DNA from: Rhododendron vialii
Lineage: Eukaryota; Streptophyta; Magnoliopsida; Ericales; Ericaceae
NCBI RefSeq assembly: GCF_030253575.1
Contig: NC_080563.1
Location: forward strand, 31,481,001 to 31,545,000
Direction: 5' to 3'
DNA: 64,000 bases
A model generated the notes under the pieces. The model did no database searches and was not told the origin of the DNA. It saw only the letters and a program-made list of their open reading frames with translations. Of the stretch, positions 12,807 to 25,456 are shown piece by piece. The translations under genes were made by a program, and so were the position numbers. Numbering within the stretch: the stretch's first letter is position 1; every line of letters begins with the position of its first letter.

Positions 12807-14309
12807 GAGGAATCAACGATAGGGGATACAGAAAAGAGCTCTTAGCAATGTACAACTTTGTGATTAAAAGGGCATCGTGTGATATTTTGCCCATTTATTA
12901 GATTTTTCTCTGTATAGTAATTGTATATCTGATTTCACTGACCAGCAGTGTTCGCTGCTGCTTTTCATTGAAGAATTGGATATTTTCTCATACGGAGAGG
13001 ATTGCATCCCAATCGGCATTGTAGTTGTAACTTGAATGATTTGTGGTTGAAAATCTTGGTTACCTTGTTCTGCATTTCAAAGCTAGTTTCTAATCCACAC
13101 TTTTGTGTGTATATCAATGTCCAGATTTTTGTCAGTGTTACTGACCGTTACATATTGGATTTGAAATTCCAGGCTGCGTTTGGAAATATTAATCTCACCA
13201 TCCGTTTTTATGTAATGTTAAGTTTGGCTGCTGGACTTGTCGGGATTTTGTCGGAAGCGACCCAAAGCAGAGTTTGAGACATAAACTTCACAACGACAAT
13301 GAGTAAATAATAACAATGAAAAATCTCAAAAGGGATGTACCAGAACGCAAAATCTTGCTTACGTCTACGGGAGAGGAACTTGTTACTATTAACTTTGTGG
13401 TTGTAAATGCTACAAGAAACGCAGAGTTAAAACCCCTTGCAAACCTACTTTCACCTAATTCAAAGAACAACTTACAAACTACCATAGGACAAAACAAACA
13501 ACTCTATTATCTCTCTCTCACAAGCATAGAAGTCTCACATTTGTTTCTTGAGATTAGACTATATCCAGACGCAGCATAAATAAAATCTTGTGTTTCAGCA
13601 ACCAAACTGTCAATGAACCATGCTATTGGTACCGAATGTGAAGTGTACAGAAAATGTACAGCAGCTTGTGGGGCCCAATTGGCACATAATTAAGTCATCA
13701 CAAGATAAGGAATTTTTCACAAACACTATTTTTCAACTAAACTTGAATTAGAAACAGGTAGGGCCCACTAAACATTGCTGGTTTGGTAACTATGATTTTG
13801 TAGAAATTGGGGTCAAAACGTAAGGTAAATAAGAGAAGGAAGAACAACGTTTGTCTTCTAGGCCTCATTCAGTTTCCCTTACTTCATCTCACTTCACTTT
13901 TTTTGGAAATCCATTTCCCATGCAACATTTCCAACAATTGAACTGACCCTAGGAAAACAGATAACAGACTCACATAATCGTCCTCTCTGGAGAAAAAATA
14001 ACAATAAGAGGACTTCAAATGGACATTCGAGTTGACCATACTGACATACTCATCAACTCTAGGACTTTATTCAAAAACAAGAAAATTCAAGGACATTCGT
14101 TTCTTTTAAGTTTTAACACTTAGCTCTCGATGTCTCCACTGTTTTTTGCTTCCACTTGCAAGGAACTATTTATGCAGATCTAGAGTGGATTAAGCTTAGA
14201 ACAAAATGCAATCTACCTTTACTTGGCACATCACCTCCCCCGTCGTTCGAAAATAACCAACTTAGTACCTTCTGCTTTTGATATTTTTGCAACTCTAACT
14301 CTAAACCAA
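12807..14309. other. NHX 3' UTR, then intergenic
   Basis: The first few hundred bases after the NHX stop are T-rich and should hold the 3' UTR and poly(A) site. Beyond about 13.3 kb I see only short open frames with no recognisable domain. Confidence 0.5.
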
Positions 14310-16620
14310 ACCAAACAAAGTCTTAGTCCCAATCAATTGAGATCGACTATATGAATCTTTTTGTCATTGAGCTATATCAAGGGCGTTGTGTTTTGTCATA
14401 GTCAAAAAACCTAGATTGTTCGAACTACTACCTCTAAAGTGTCAATTTTGGTTTACCCCTCAATCTTATCCATATCACTCCTCCAAACTACCTACCCTAT
14501 CAGTCGGGATCTCCATAGACATGTTTGAACCGCCTAATCTATTTTCTTTGACCTTATCTGCTACTGGTGCTACTCCTACCATTCCACAAATGTTTTCGTT
14601 TCTAATTCTATCCCGCAAAGTCTTACTACACATCCATCTTAAAATTCCCATTTCATCTACTCATCTTACGCGCATATTGTTTCTTCATAGGCCAACACCC
14701 CGTGTCGTATAACATGTAAGGCCTTCCTTTAACTTTGTGGGTATCTTGCAGTCACACAACACTCCTGAAGCACCATGGCACTTTATCCTTCAACTTAGCA
14801 TTTCTATGTGCTACATCATCCTCAATCTCTACATTCGCTTCTTGGTAATTCTTGATCTTGGAGAGTCATTCTGTCAAAATTAACACTTGGACAACTACTA
14901 AACCTACATTCCAAGTACTCCGTTTTTCTCCTATTGATTATAAAATGTTTCTCTTCAAGTTTCTAATATAGCATTAACACCTCTTGCAATTTTATTTACT
15001 AAGAAAACATCATTCGCAAACAACATCCACCACATGATTACATCCTAAATATGTCTTGCCAATTCATTTGTAACTAAGGCAAAGAGTTAAGGACTCGAAG
15101 TGAACCCTTGGTGTAATCCCACTGTGATTGGGAGTTCCCACCGTGATTGGGAGTTTGCTTGTTTCTCCTACTGGAAATCTAATAGAAGTAGCAACACCTT
15201 CATACGTGTCCTTAACCACATCAATATACCTTTTAGCCACACCCTTTCTCACCAAGACCCATCATATAACGTCTCTAGGCATCTTATCATATACTTTTTC
15301 TAATCTATCAAATCCACGTGAAGGTGCGTCTTTTTCTCTTTATACTTTCAACTAATTTCTGTAACAAATAAATTGCTTCCATAATTGATATACCAGGTAT
15401 AAAGCCAAACTGATTCTCCAGTAGCGTTGTCATCGTTTTTAGGTCATGGTCAATAGTTCTTTCCTATAACTTCATTGTATGGCTCATCAATTTAATACCT
15501 CTATACTTATTTCAACTTTGAAAATTCTCTCTGTCCCAATGTATAGGTACTAAAAACTATTTCTCCACACATCAAGCATTTTTTTTTTTTTGGCAAAGAA
15601 AACATTTTATTAAAAATAAAAATATATATATTAGGGAAAGGGAAAAGGAAAGGGGATACTAACCAAAGGTTGGATACATCAAAATGGGCCAAAGCCCAAA
15701 AACCTAAAATCAGAAAATGGGCCAAAGGCCCAAAACTCATCCCAAGAACTCAAAACCTAACCTAACCCTAATCTCCCAAATCAGAGAATGGCTGTCCCAT
15801 TATAGGCCAGCACCCGAAAAAACCCAAAACTAGCCGAGATGAAGATCATTTGATCCTAAACCCTTGGTTGGCATCATCATTCTCAGCATTCGCCACTTCA
15901 GACTTAAGTACTCTACGATAAAACATGTATTCTTGGCTCTCACTTTTACTAGAAGCACCCATATACTCTTTGCCTAGGTTTTCCTCGTGATTCTCATTCC
16001 TATAGTTCAAAGTAGTTCTTCCATCTTTCCGTAATCTCATCACCATTTACTAATCCCTATGATCATCATATTCTATGCACTGAACTTGAAAAAAAAAACT
16101 CTTATTTTCTTCTCTGTCCATTTGGTAAACTTGTAAGTATTCTTCTCCAATCTTTACTATCTAGTATCTAGTCTAGAATAGAAATCCTCAAATGATCTCA
16201 TCTTAACTTCTCCCACGGCTTTCTTAGCCTCCTCGCAGTTTTTTTATGGCTTCTAAAATTATCTTCATTTCTATCCTCTATAACTTTTAAAGCTCTCTCT
16301 TTTTAGCTTTCACTATAGATTGGACCTCGTCAATCCACCAGCAGGTCTTGCTCGAGGTGAGGCCTCTCCCTTTTGATGCATCAAGGATTTCTTGAGATAG
16401 TCTTCTAATGCAGCCCGCCATTGCGTTCCACATTTTTGCACAACCGTTTCTCAAATCCCATCTTGCTTCTTTTAATATCTTGTGTCCAACCAACTCCAAG
16501 GTCTTCCCCCATAGATTCCATCATTTAGTTCGTGGGTTCCTACTCTCTCGTCATTCTCTGTTGACCTTCCAAGCAAATATCTAGGAGTACAAGCCTATGT
16601 TGTGATACCTAATAGTAGCC
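14310..16620 (-). mobile_element. Decayed RTE-type LINE
   Basis: Minus-strand translations give pieces of a non-LTR polyprotein. WWIDEVQSIVKAKKREL (about 16287-16370) matches the region between endonuclease and reverse transcriptase. RYIDVVKDTYEGVATSIR, then VGETSKLPITVG (about 15130-15240), matches the RTE reverse transcriptase fingers/palm. The low-coordinate end carries the RTE 3' signature (CTCAATTGATTGGGACTAAG on the minus strand). Frames are broken many times and a second insertion interrupts it at about 15.6-15.8 kb, so it is dead. The 5' limit is approximate. Confidence 0.7.
15579..15845 (-). mobile_element. Nested LINE-like 3' fragment with poly(A)
   Basis: On the minus strand the fragment ends AATAAAATGTTTTCTTTGCC followed by a 13-base A run, the usual tail of plant L1 LINEs. 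It interrupts the RTE remnant. A related tail occurs at 22764-22800 (poly(A), a short spacer, then AATAAAATGC on the minus strand), followed in both copies by AACCAAAAG/AACCAAAGG-type sequence. The upper limit is approximate. Confidence 0.55.
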
Positions 16621-16644
16621 TTAGTTTGAAGGCATTTGATGGTG

Positions 16645-16705
16645 CCAATACCAATATTTAACTCACCTATACCAATATTTAACTCGCCTATACCAATAAT
16701 TCACT
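16645..16705 (+). repeat. Short tandem repeat, about 22-bp unit
   Basis: About three copies of a unit containing CCTATACCAATATTTAACTC. It has no coding meaning that I can see. Confidence 0.6.
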
Positions 16706-19380
16706 CAGTGGTTACTGCATGTACAGTGTTACTTGTAGGATACTTTGCTCAACTCAGTGGACACTTCCACGCACTCCCAACTCTTAGGAAGACAAAAAAA
16801 AATTATAACATTTTGTGTTCAATGAGTTTCTTTTTTGCAAGATGACATTGCAATTCTAAAATTGTTATGTACGCGCGAGTATGCAACGGGATCGTAACCT
16901 GCTATAAATATCCATGTCCTTAAACAACGAAAATAAATAGCTAAATTATTCTCGATGAGATTATAATTAAGTATTGTCTCATGTGTCAACGGTTAACAAT
17001 TATTGTAGAAGAACTAAATAGCTTCCTTGAAGATTGCAAACAAATGAAAAATAGAGAAGTTTACCCTACTGGATTCTAATATAGCTAAACTCTTCCAAAG
17101 TTTGGTTCTACAGAAAATGTATAATTATCGCGCATCTGCATGATTACTTTTAAAAAGAAAACCAAATTCCTTAACTTGAATACTTGAAACAAGAAGTTAA
17201 TAAGGGTTTCTTGAACAGCATCACTGTCGAAGAGGAATGCCAAGTAAGTTGGCGCATGCAACTCGAAAAATCATACGCTAATCAAAAACCTCAAAGTTAT
17301 CATCAGTTAAATACCAACAACAAAAACGTGGACATGAAGAAAAGAAAATCCATCCTGGTAGTTCCAACAAGAAAAGAAGTATCTTAATCATCAGTACTCC
17401 ATAACACTTCCAAATAAAACAATAGCAGGGCCAACTCTAATCCAAAAACCTGGAAAATCCAGAAACACAAGCAAGGGGAAGTCCCAGCAATGTAGCCAAA
17501 AGATATCAGAACAAAGAAGCAGCAAAACCAGCAACAAAATTAAGAAGAAGAAAAAAAACCCACAGCAATGCAGCAAAACAAACTACCAGCAATTTAACTG
17601 CAGAAAACCCTCATCAATACAACAATGCAACACAGGATCCAACACAATCATACGTGCATTGGCAACTATACGTGTTGGCAAACAACACCAGTGCTAAATG
17701 TTCAAGGCTGAGATTCCCCTTGTATGTTCCACACTTCCACCCCATTGGTGAACTTAAACAGGCATGTAGAAAAGTAGGCAACATGTCCTCCTAACCTATG
17801 CAAAAATGCACCACAGAAAATACGAACCACTATAATATTGTACCTTTGCAACAAATGAAGTCTTGATACATTGAGGCCCTTGAGGGAGAAACAAAGCTGG
17901 ATTTGATCACGTCTTTAGCCTCTTGCTGCCATGAAAATTCCACTTGGGAACGAGATATTCACTTGCCAATTGCACAGTTGTAATGTTTCAAGTTAACATC
18001 GAAGGGCAGAATATTGAAACTAGTGCTCATTGGGTAGTATTTTAGGTTTTAATGTGGATTACGAAATGATGGAAGCCCTTGGTAAGAGGTGCGAACATTT
18101 GCTATTTTACATGCAGTATAAGTTCTTGCCTCAAAGGTTCGAGGGTGATTTGGGAATTGAAAATGAAGAAAAAACTCTACCTTCTTCGTTGAAGTAGTAG
18201 ACTAGATATATCACACACAAAATCAAAGAATTAAGTGAATTGTTAGAGCAGGGAAGGGTAAAAAACAAATCAAAGTCAAATACCAATGGACAAATATTAT
18301 CTTCCTTCATCTTCTTTCTCTTTTAGACTAAAGGTCAACATGCTAGAGAAGCCAATGAAGCACAAGATTTTCCTTATTCTTCTTCAAATCATGCAGCACA
18401 GGAAAAGGGCAGGGTTTTTTTTTCCCATTTTTTTTCTTATTGTAATATTACAAGAATCAATATTATTGCTACCATAACTCACCTCATTACAAAGAATATG
18501 AACCTCCCCTTTACAGGAAATGAACTTGCAATCACTGCACCAACTACATCTACACAACCACCGGGTCAATTGACCTGTTTATAAAAAAAAGTCAGTCAGA
18601 TCAGTGAAACTATCATGAGGTACACATGAATTTAGCGATTGCTATTTTTCTCACTTTTTAAAATTTCTTTTTTTTTTTTTTTGGGAACAGAGATAATCCA
18701 AAAACTTTGTAATTCAACTTCTAAACAAATTCATTTGAATAGACAGCTACCCAACTACCCAATTAACCGCAAAAAGGTGCAAAGAACACCAAAACAATAT
18801 AGTCAAACCCCCCATGCTCCCAACCAAAATGTTAACCATGAACCACACAATCCTCCATCTTACAAATCTTTGGCCACAGCCTAAACAAATTTTGACTTCA
18901 GAAAGTCATACTAAAAAATTCCACAATACTCCTTTTAAGAGTCCAAATTCAGGCCGTAATTACAGAGAATTGGTTCCAATTTCAGAACTTGGCACAATTG
19001 AAACCAAAGTCGTAATAGATCAAGAGAGAAACTCACTCACTCTGCTCTGATGCAAGAAGCCAAGAATACCAGCAATGTCCATAAACTCAAAGCAGATATT
19101 TAGGATTATCCATTCATCCCAACAAACTGCTGGATCAGCCAGGCCAAACTCATATTTCAATGTTTGATTCCATATCAGCATTCCCGTTCAGTTAATCCCC
19201 GCCACATGAACTCTTTTCCTTCTTAACAGTTGACAAGAGGGAAAGGGAATCCTTGGAAACGATTGGTTCAGATGTGTTTCCGTTCCCATGAAATTGTAAC
19301 ACTGGTTTTCATGGGAGTACATGTTAATAAGGTCATGTTCCACAATCGTCCACAACAGCGTTAAATTCTGTTTTTTTGTT
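16706..19380. other. Intergenic, no gene seen
   Basis: The open frames here are short and composition-driven. Nothing resembles a conserved domain, RNA gene or structured repeat. The part next to 19.38 kb will include the 3' UTR of the minus-strand PPR gene. Confidence 0.5.
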
Positions 19381-21441
19381 TCACCAATAATCATTACATG
19401 AGCATGACCCGTCAATAAAAGAATGGAAACGGTTATTGTCCCTAACTATTATCTCTCTACCTGTAATCTTGGAGATGAGTTTTATGGCTGCATGACAATC
19501 ACCACAGACCCGAAGGTTTTTCACAACTCGAATTACATAATCTGGGGTAGTACAAATAAGGGCAAATGCAATTGCCAGCTTCTCACTATGACAACCAAGG
19601 AAATGTTCCTTCTCCTCTTCTTCAATATCAAAGAGCACGAATTCTGTCGTTGGAACAAAACCAGCTGCTTTCAATTCCTTACTCAATTCATCAAGTTTTG
19701 CATATATCTTATTTGATAGGGGATGAGACTTGTCACCCACAAGGAACTCGTTGACAACTCCATCTACGTCAATCCAACTGCAACCAGGAGTTTTCCTGAT
19801 ACCTCTTTCAATCATATCCGATCTGATTTTTTCTGCATCACCCCATCTAAGATTTACGGAGTACATATTTGACAAGAGCACATAATTACTCGCATTCCAG
19901 GGTTCCAACTCAATCAACCGTTCTAATACAATTTCAGCCAGCTGTGTATTCTTATGTACCCTACATCCACCCAACAAGGCTCCCCAAACAATGGCATTAG
20001 CCTCCATTGGCATGCTCTTTATCAATTTATGGGCTTCATCTAACAGCCCGGCACGGCCAAGAAGATCAGCCATACATCCATAATGCTCAATAGCAGGTGT
20101 CAAAGAATAGGTTTGCTTCATGCCATTAAAATACTTACGACCATCACTAACAAGACCCGCATGCGTACACCCACAAAGCAGGCCAAGGAAGGTACTCTCG
20201 TTAGGATGTATCCCGAATTTCTCTAGCTGACCAAATAGGCAAAATGCAGATTTCACATGACCATTCATGGCAAGGCTAGATATTACAGCATTCCAGACCA
20301 CAATGTCTCTATCCTTCATTCCTTGGAAGACTCCCCAAGCTGAAGCCATCTTCCCACATTTTCCATACATGTCAATTAGTGCTGTGCCTAGTACAGGGTT
20401 AGTCAAAAACTCATTTTCCTCCATTAAGCTACGCGCCCAATCACCTAATTCTAGTGCTCCTAGCTTAGCGCAAGCGGAAAGAACTCCAACCATGGTATAC
20501 CGATCAGGTCTTAGATTCTCTCTTTGCATGCAGTAAAATTGGTCTAGGGCTACTTTCGGGAGTCCATTTGACGCATAGCCTTGAATCATGGCACTCCAAG
20601 AAACTATATCCTTCTCCGGCATCCTCTCAAAAACACTACGAGCTCTATCCATGTTCCCAAACTTGGCGTACATATCCACTAAAGCCGTCCCTATAAACAC
20701 ATTCCTCCCCATACCGGCATCTACTACATACCTATGTATCCACTCTCCAGTATCCAAATCTCCTAACTGAGTAACTGCAGATAAAACCCGAACAAATGTG
20801 TAACTATCAGGCCTCAAACCCATCTCCAACAACTCCACAAACACGCCAACAGCTTCCCCGAATCGCCCAACATCAATGTACCCACTAATCAACGCAGTAC
20901 AAGGTACAACATTCTTTTCAGGTATTTCATCAAACACTTTGCGGGCACTTTCCAAGTAGCCGCATTTCGCGTACAAACACACCAAACCGGTCTTAACAAA
21001 CACGTTGCAAACGAAGCCGGCTTTCACGACTAGGGTGTGGAGCTTCACACCCAACTGGTAATCCGAAAGCCTGCCGCACGCTTTCAAAACGAAGGGGAAA
21101 GTGAAATGGTTGGGTAAAAAGCCCTCTTTTCGCATCAAATGGTAGAACTCGATGGATTGGTCGAAGTGGTCGTGGGAAACCAGGCCCCTTATCATGGTGT
21201 TGTAGAGATACATGTTGGGTTGGTGGGTTTGGTCGAAGATGAGTTGGGTGTAGTGAGCAGTGTTAGCTGAATGATTGAAGCAAGATTTCAAGATGAGGTT
21301 GAGAAGATAGTTGTCTTGGTCGAGGCTGAGGCGGATAAGGCGAGCGTGGACATGCTTGAGCCAGTTCAGGCCACCGCCTAATCCTACTCCGTCTTGAAAG
21401 AGAAGGAGAATTTTTTTGATCTCTAGGGCATTGGGAGTCAT
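19381..21441 (-). CDS. DYW-type PPR protein, organellar RNA editing factor (At3g08820-like)
   Basis: PLS-class pentatricopeptide repeat protein of 686 residues in one intronless frame, as usual for this family. A tandem series of about 35-residue P, L and S motifs runs from about residue 40 to 490. E and E+ motifs follow (CRVHKN, LELEPWNASNYVLLSNMY), then a complete DYW deaminase domain ending in the tripeptide DYW. The deaminase active-site HSE is at residues 618-620 and the zinc pair CGDC at 646-649. This layout marks site-specific C-to-U editing in chloroplasts or mitochondria; the repeats bind the RNA. The N-terminus has no clear cleavable presequence by eye, so the organelle is not decided. 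Overall sequence and length recall Arabidopsis At3g08820; that orthology is from memory and is less sure than the family. The start is the first ATG of the long frame. Confidence 0.95.
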   Translation of the reverse strand: MTPNALEIKKILLLFQDGVGLGGGLNWLKHVHARLIRLSLDQDNYLLNLILKSCFNHSANTAHYTQLIFDQTHQPNMYLYNTMIRGLVSHDHFDQSIEFYHLMRKEGFLPNHFTFPFVLKACGRLSDYQLGVKLHTLVVKAGFVCNVFVKTGLVCLYAKCGYLESARKVFDEIPEKNVVPCTALISGYIDVGRFGEAVGVFVELLEMGLRPDSYTFVRVLSAVTQLGDLDTGEWIHRYVVDAGMGRNVFIGTALVDMYAKFGNMDRARSVFERMPEKDIVSWSAMIQGYASNGLPKVALDQFYCMQRENLRPDRYTMVGVLSACAKLGALELGDWARSLMEENEFLTNPVLGTALIDMYGKCGKMASAWGVFQGMKDRDIVVWNAVISSLAMNGHVKSAFCLFGQLEKFGIHPNESTFLGLLCGCTHAGLVSDGRKYFNGMKQTYSLTPAIEHYGCMADLLGRAGLLDEAHKLIKSMPMEANAIVWGALLGGCRVHKNTQLAEIVLERLIELEPWNASNYVLLSNMYSVNLRWGDAEKIRSDMIERGIRKTPGCSWIDVDGVVNEFLVGDKSHPLSNKIYAKLDELSKELKAAGFVPTTEFVLFDIEEEEKEHFLGCHSEKLAIAFALICTTPDYVIRVVKNLRVCGDCHAAIKLISKITGREIIVRDNNRFHSFIDGSCSCNDYW

Positions 21442-21926
21442 TGGAAGGTTTTTGAGCCACCACCCTTAATCGCCTGCAACTCATTCAAATTAGGGTTGTT
21501 AAAGGAACACAACAAACGGAATGATTGTTCTGCGTAATCAAAATTGAATAAAATTGATTATCGGGGACTGATTATTCATTTGAAGGGATTGTTAAGATTA
21601 ATAATGTATGTGAAGTCTCATGATGTAATCAAAACACATTAGAGAGAGAGAAAGGGAGGGTTAAGAATATACTCCGTATGTAGATGAGTACATCCATGGA
21701 TAATGATGGAAGAAGAGAAAAGAAATAGAGAGTGTGCGGTTCCAATCAAATTTGGTTATCAAAAAAGAAAATATTATTAATTTTAGTTATTCAAAAGTTA
21801 AAATTTAATTATTAGTTAAATATTGACAATTTTTTAGCTTCCTCAATTGTGCAAGTGCACGAAAATCGGCACGACACGAATCGTGGCTGGGCCGAAGATA
21901 TTCTGAAAAAGCATGACACGGTTAGT
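21442..21926. other. PPR upstream region, no other gene seen
   Basis: This stretch should hold the PPR gene promoter and leader. It is AT-rich, with short GA-rich pieces near 21640 and 21720. Confidence 0.5.
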
Positions 21927-22016
21927 AAATGAGTCCGCACGACACGAAGCACGCTAAGCATGAGAATAAATAAATGAGTCCGGCATGACACAAAGCATGC
22001 TAGGCATGAGAATAAA
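21927..22016. repeat. 45-bp tandem duplication in GCACGACACG-rich DNA
   Basis: Two copies of a 45-bp unit starting AAATGAGTCC and containing GCATGAGAATAAAT. Around them the words GCACGACACG and GGCACGACACGACC recur (21855-22045). Such CGTGTCGTGCC-rich blocks recur in plant LTR elements, but I cannot name the family. Confidence 0.65.
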
Positions 22017-22763
22017 TGGGTTGGGCCGGCACGACACGACCTATTTAACATCTCTACTTGCTCCCGTTTTGTGCAATTAAGGTCCAATCTATTACTGATC
22101 AAAAAAAAAAAAAGGTCCAATCTACTAAGGAGATCATAAATACTACTATGTGATTTTTTCATTATAATGCTGTCTTGTATGAGATCTTAAATGAGTTCAA
22201 TGACCTAGTTTTAAAGACATAGTGACAAGGTATGCTTATTTTATCATGGACTTGTTACATTAGGAGGGGGAAAAGGTATAGAACTTGTACGTGCGTGCAT
22301 ATTTATGGGGTCCGATCTTATCTGCCTCAAAAACTTTGTGCCTTTGTGCAATTTTTCGGCCGTTGAATTGTGTGATTTTTTTTAATATTTTAAATCTAAC
22401 GACCGAAAAATCTATTGGTACAGAGATTTTCGGCACAAAAAATCCTGCCACATATTTATGACCACCATTCAGTTCATTTTACCAACACCAGTACTATTGA
22501 TTACTTTGGTATTGGTACCAACGTGGTGCTTTTTATTTGATACCGGATTCAAAATTCTTAAAGATAAACCTATAAAACAATGTTAAAAAAATCTATTGGC
22601 ACCTTTCTAAGACAAAACTGAATCTGCATAAATGCTGCGTAACATAACTTAACTTAAGCTGTAATGCTAGGTGATGTTTAGAATCCATGACATGTGTTAT
22701 CACAAATGAAGAAGGCATTTATTCGAACTTTCTGTATAAATGCTTGTGTAGATGGAAATCATG

Positions 22764-23610
22764 TTTTTTTTTTGTGAACGGTAAAAAAGCATTTTATTAG
22801 GGAGGAGAAAAGGTTCTAACCAAAAGTCGGAAACAAAGCAAAGGTTAAGGGACAAAACCCAATGCAACACCTGAGGGCCTAAAGTGCCCAGATATACAAT
22901 AAACAACACAAAATCCAAAACACCAAAAGCCCAGATATAACAATGAAAGCCCAACCTAAAAGAAACCCAAAACCTTACCCTATAAACCGCCACTGCCACT
23001 GCCCGCCTCAAACAGATCCACCACCACCGCCAGAAATCACCACCGACAACCTCCACACGCCACCCATGGCTGAGAAGCTCGAAACCAGAGCAAGCCCAAT
23101 CTGTCGCGAAAACTGCACCATGCCGTTAGGCAAGTACCGGGCCGCCCAATGACGGCCAAGGCAGGAGCCAACGCTAACCGCTCCACCGAACCCAAAAGAA
23201 CGCTAGCCGTTAAGCGAAAGTCAGAGGACCCAGCAGTACCTCCAACCGGGAACGACAAGCCGGCTAATAGTTGAGAGAACGAAGCAATAACGGCAATGGA
23301 AGGGGGTTGGAAAAAAATAGATATGAGACGAAGAAGATGAAGGATCGAAGCCATACCAGAGCTAGAAATCAGATCGGACCCCCTGATGAGTAGCCTCCAT
23401 GAAGCAACAGCAAATCGGCTCTCAAAAATGGCAAGAGGAACACGAACTAGCAACCAGGACAGAGACCGGCACCGTCGCCGCCATCTCGCTATCACGCCGT
23501 TTCAATTTTTTGAATAACAAGAATAGGGTTAAAATGAAGCGGGTAAGGAGGAGGAGGAGAAGGCGGAGAGGTAGGGGCAGGGGTAGGGGTAGGGTGGGAG
23601 AGAAGTAGAG
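22764..23610 (-). mobile_element. LINE-like fragment with poly(A) tail
   Basis: On the minus strand it ends in AATAAAATGC, a short spacer and a 10-base A run, like the fragment at 15579. Its body is GC-richer than the surroundings and carries only broken open frames (the longest, 152 codons, shows no domain). The 5' limit is a guess placed after the G-rich tract at 23.57-23.60 kb. It could instead be a retroposed gene copy. Confidence 0.4.
23574..23598 (+). other. G-quadruplex-type motif with TAGGGG repeats
   Basis: Five G runs (GGGG, GGGG, GGGG, GGG, GGG) are separated by loops of one or two bases (CA, TA, TA, T). This meets the classical intramolecular G-quadruplex pattern on the plus strand. 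Confidence 0.75.
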
Positions 23611-23998
23611 AGAGAATATATTGATATAAGAGCAGACTCTAGTAGTCTTCAAGTGCAAAGCACGTGCACGTTTGCTAGTACTAGAAAAATGAGGGGCGTT
23701 AATACAAGAAACAGGATCCGCTTGAGTCACTTAAAGGGACTGGACGATCATATTCGGGTCAATTCTGATCCATTTTCGGATTTATTTTGATGATCCGAGT
23801 TGTTGATATTTTTAGACACTACAAGAAAATTGACCTGCAGAGACAAAAATTAGTGACAGCTATAAAAGTGATCACTAAAAGTAGCTTTTTACTGAGGAAA
23901 ATACAAGTTACCGCTAACATACAAGTTTTTGTGACAATTATTATTTCGTTGCAAGAAAATTGTCACAACTTTATACAATATTGGGAAAAAAATGAGTA

Positions 23999-24260
23999 CT
24001 CCCTTCATCCCATATTGTCCGTTTTGTACTGAAAATCCAACTTTTTAAGGAGACGTGCAAAATTAATGCAAAGTTTCATTAGAAAAGTTGGTTAAATTTC
24101 TAAAGTTACCCCTTATTCTCAACATTCAAAAAACTCTTAACGATTTATGAGGGGCAGTTAGTGAAAATTTAAACACATTTTAATTTGACTTTTTAGAGAG
24201 GACAAGTATTTTGGGACATCCTAAATAGAATATATGACAAGCAATATGGGACGAAGGGAA
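23999..24260. mobile_element. Stowaway-like MITE, second copy
   Basis: The termini are CTCCCTTCATCCCATATTG and its near-complement (CAATATGGGACGAAGGGAA), flanked by TA on both sides. The 262-bp length matches the Stowaway class. The copy is diverged from the one at 1743-2014. Confidence 0.75.
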
Positions 24261-24262
24261 TA

Positions 24263-25315
24263 TTACATTTCGGCTCCATGCTTCTAAACTTAATTATTTT
24301 TTTCGTTTTGAGTGTTTTGTTTGTCTTTTCTGAATTTTGTTAGATTTGCGTTGTATTTTTTGGATTAATCATCCATCTCGATGATAGGAGTCTAAAAAGT
24401 ACAAAATTATGACGGAAAGCAAAAAATAAAGTTTATTAAAACGAAAAAAATATTAAACAACTGTCTTATTTGTCTAAAGTGCCATCTAATTTGAATTTTA
24501 TTAACAACAGTCCATATTTTTATATTTTTCCAATTCGTTTCGTTGAGATGATCGATTAACCCCAAAAATTATGAAAAAAAGCTAAATAAGCAGTTACGAA
24601 AAATAAAAATATATGGAAATAAGTTTCAAATTAAGTAATAAAAGTTTACAAGAACGCAGCTGAAATCGTGAAAAAAAAAAAAAAAAAAAATTGTTGTCTA
24701 AGACGGTCAATGCATCACGCCATCACCCATTCAAAACCCATGTCCTTTGGAGTTATACAACGAAAAGTCTCTTTGGACACACAAAGATGAAATTTCATGT
24801 TCGGTCCACCACGGATTTCACAAAACGATCTAAATCGTTCATTTTCTTAAAAATATTTTTATGCATTTCTACAAAAAAATCATCTTAATTAGATATTGAT
24901 GGGGTCTTTTTCAAATTTTGTAGGGATATACTATCTGGTTCACCCTACGAATTTTGAAAAAGCATCTATCGATATCTAATTGATATAATTTTCTTGTTGT
25001 GAGTTCATATAAGAAATATTTTAAGAAAAATGATCGATTCAAATTATCTTGTAGAATTCGCGATGGATCCCATAAAAAAATAGATTATCTTATGAAATTC
25101 GTGGTGGGTCCTATGAAAAAATCAGTGCATGATATGTCCTTTTATTTGTCTCACCCAGTTTGTTGCGTAAGTCAAGCCAACGCGTGTAATAAATCATGCT
25201 TAACAAGGACCCACCCCACCAGCACGGGAAGCACTTTAAGTCAGTCTACTTCTAGCACGACCCGTTTTAAGTTTTGAAATTTTGGATTTGAATTTATAGG
25301 TAATTAGTGTAAAAA
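24263..25315. other. Intergenic, no gene seen
   Basis: AT-rich, with a 21-base A run near 24670 and no supported open frame. Confidence 0.5.
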
Positions 25316-25324
25316 AAAAAATGA

Positions 25325-25456
25325 GGAGAAAATGATGGCCTAAGACGTGTTTTGATAATTAATACCAGCTAAGGACAAATTAAGAATATTTGTTAATATT
25401 GAAAATATCATTGGCTGATATTAATTATCAAAACACGTCACTGGTTGTCATTTTTC
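25325..25456. mobile_element. 132-bp Mutator-type MITE, copy 2
   Basis: Same family as 7328-7458: it shares GTTTTGATAATTAATACC and the complementary right arm. It is flanked by a 9-bp direct repeat AAAAAATGA (25316-25324 and 25457-25465). It lies about 300 bp upstream of the membrane-protein gene. Confidence 0.75.

Noticed and set aside
23037-23495. 152-codon minus-strand frame
   Set aside because: No recognisable domain; it lies in a GC-rich LINE-like fragment, where stops are rarer by composition.
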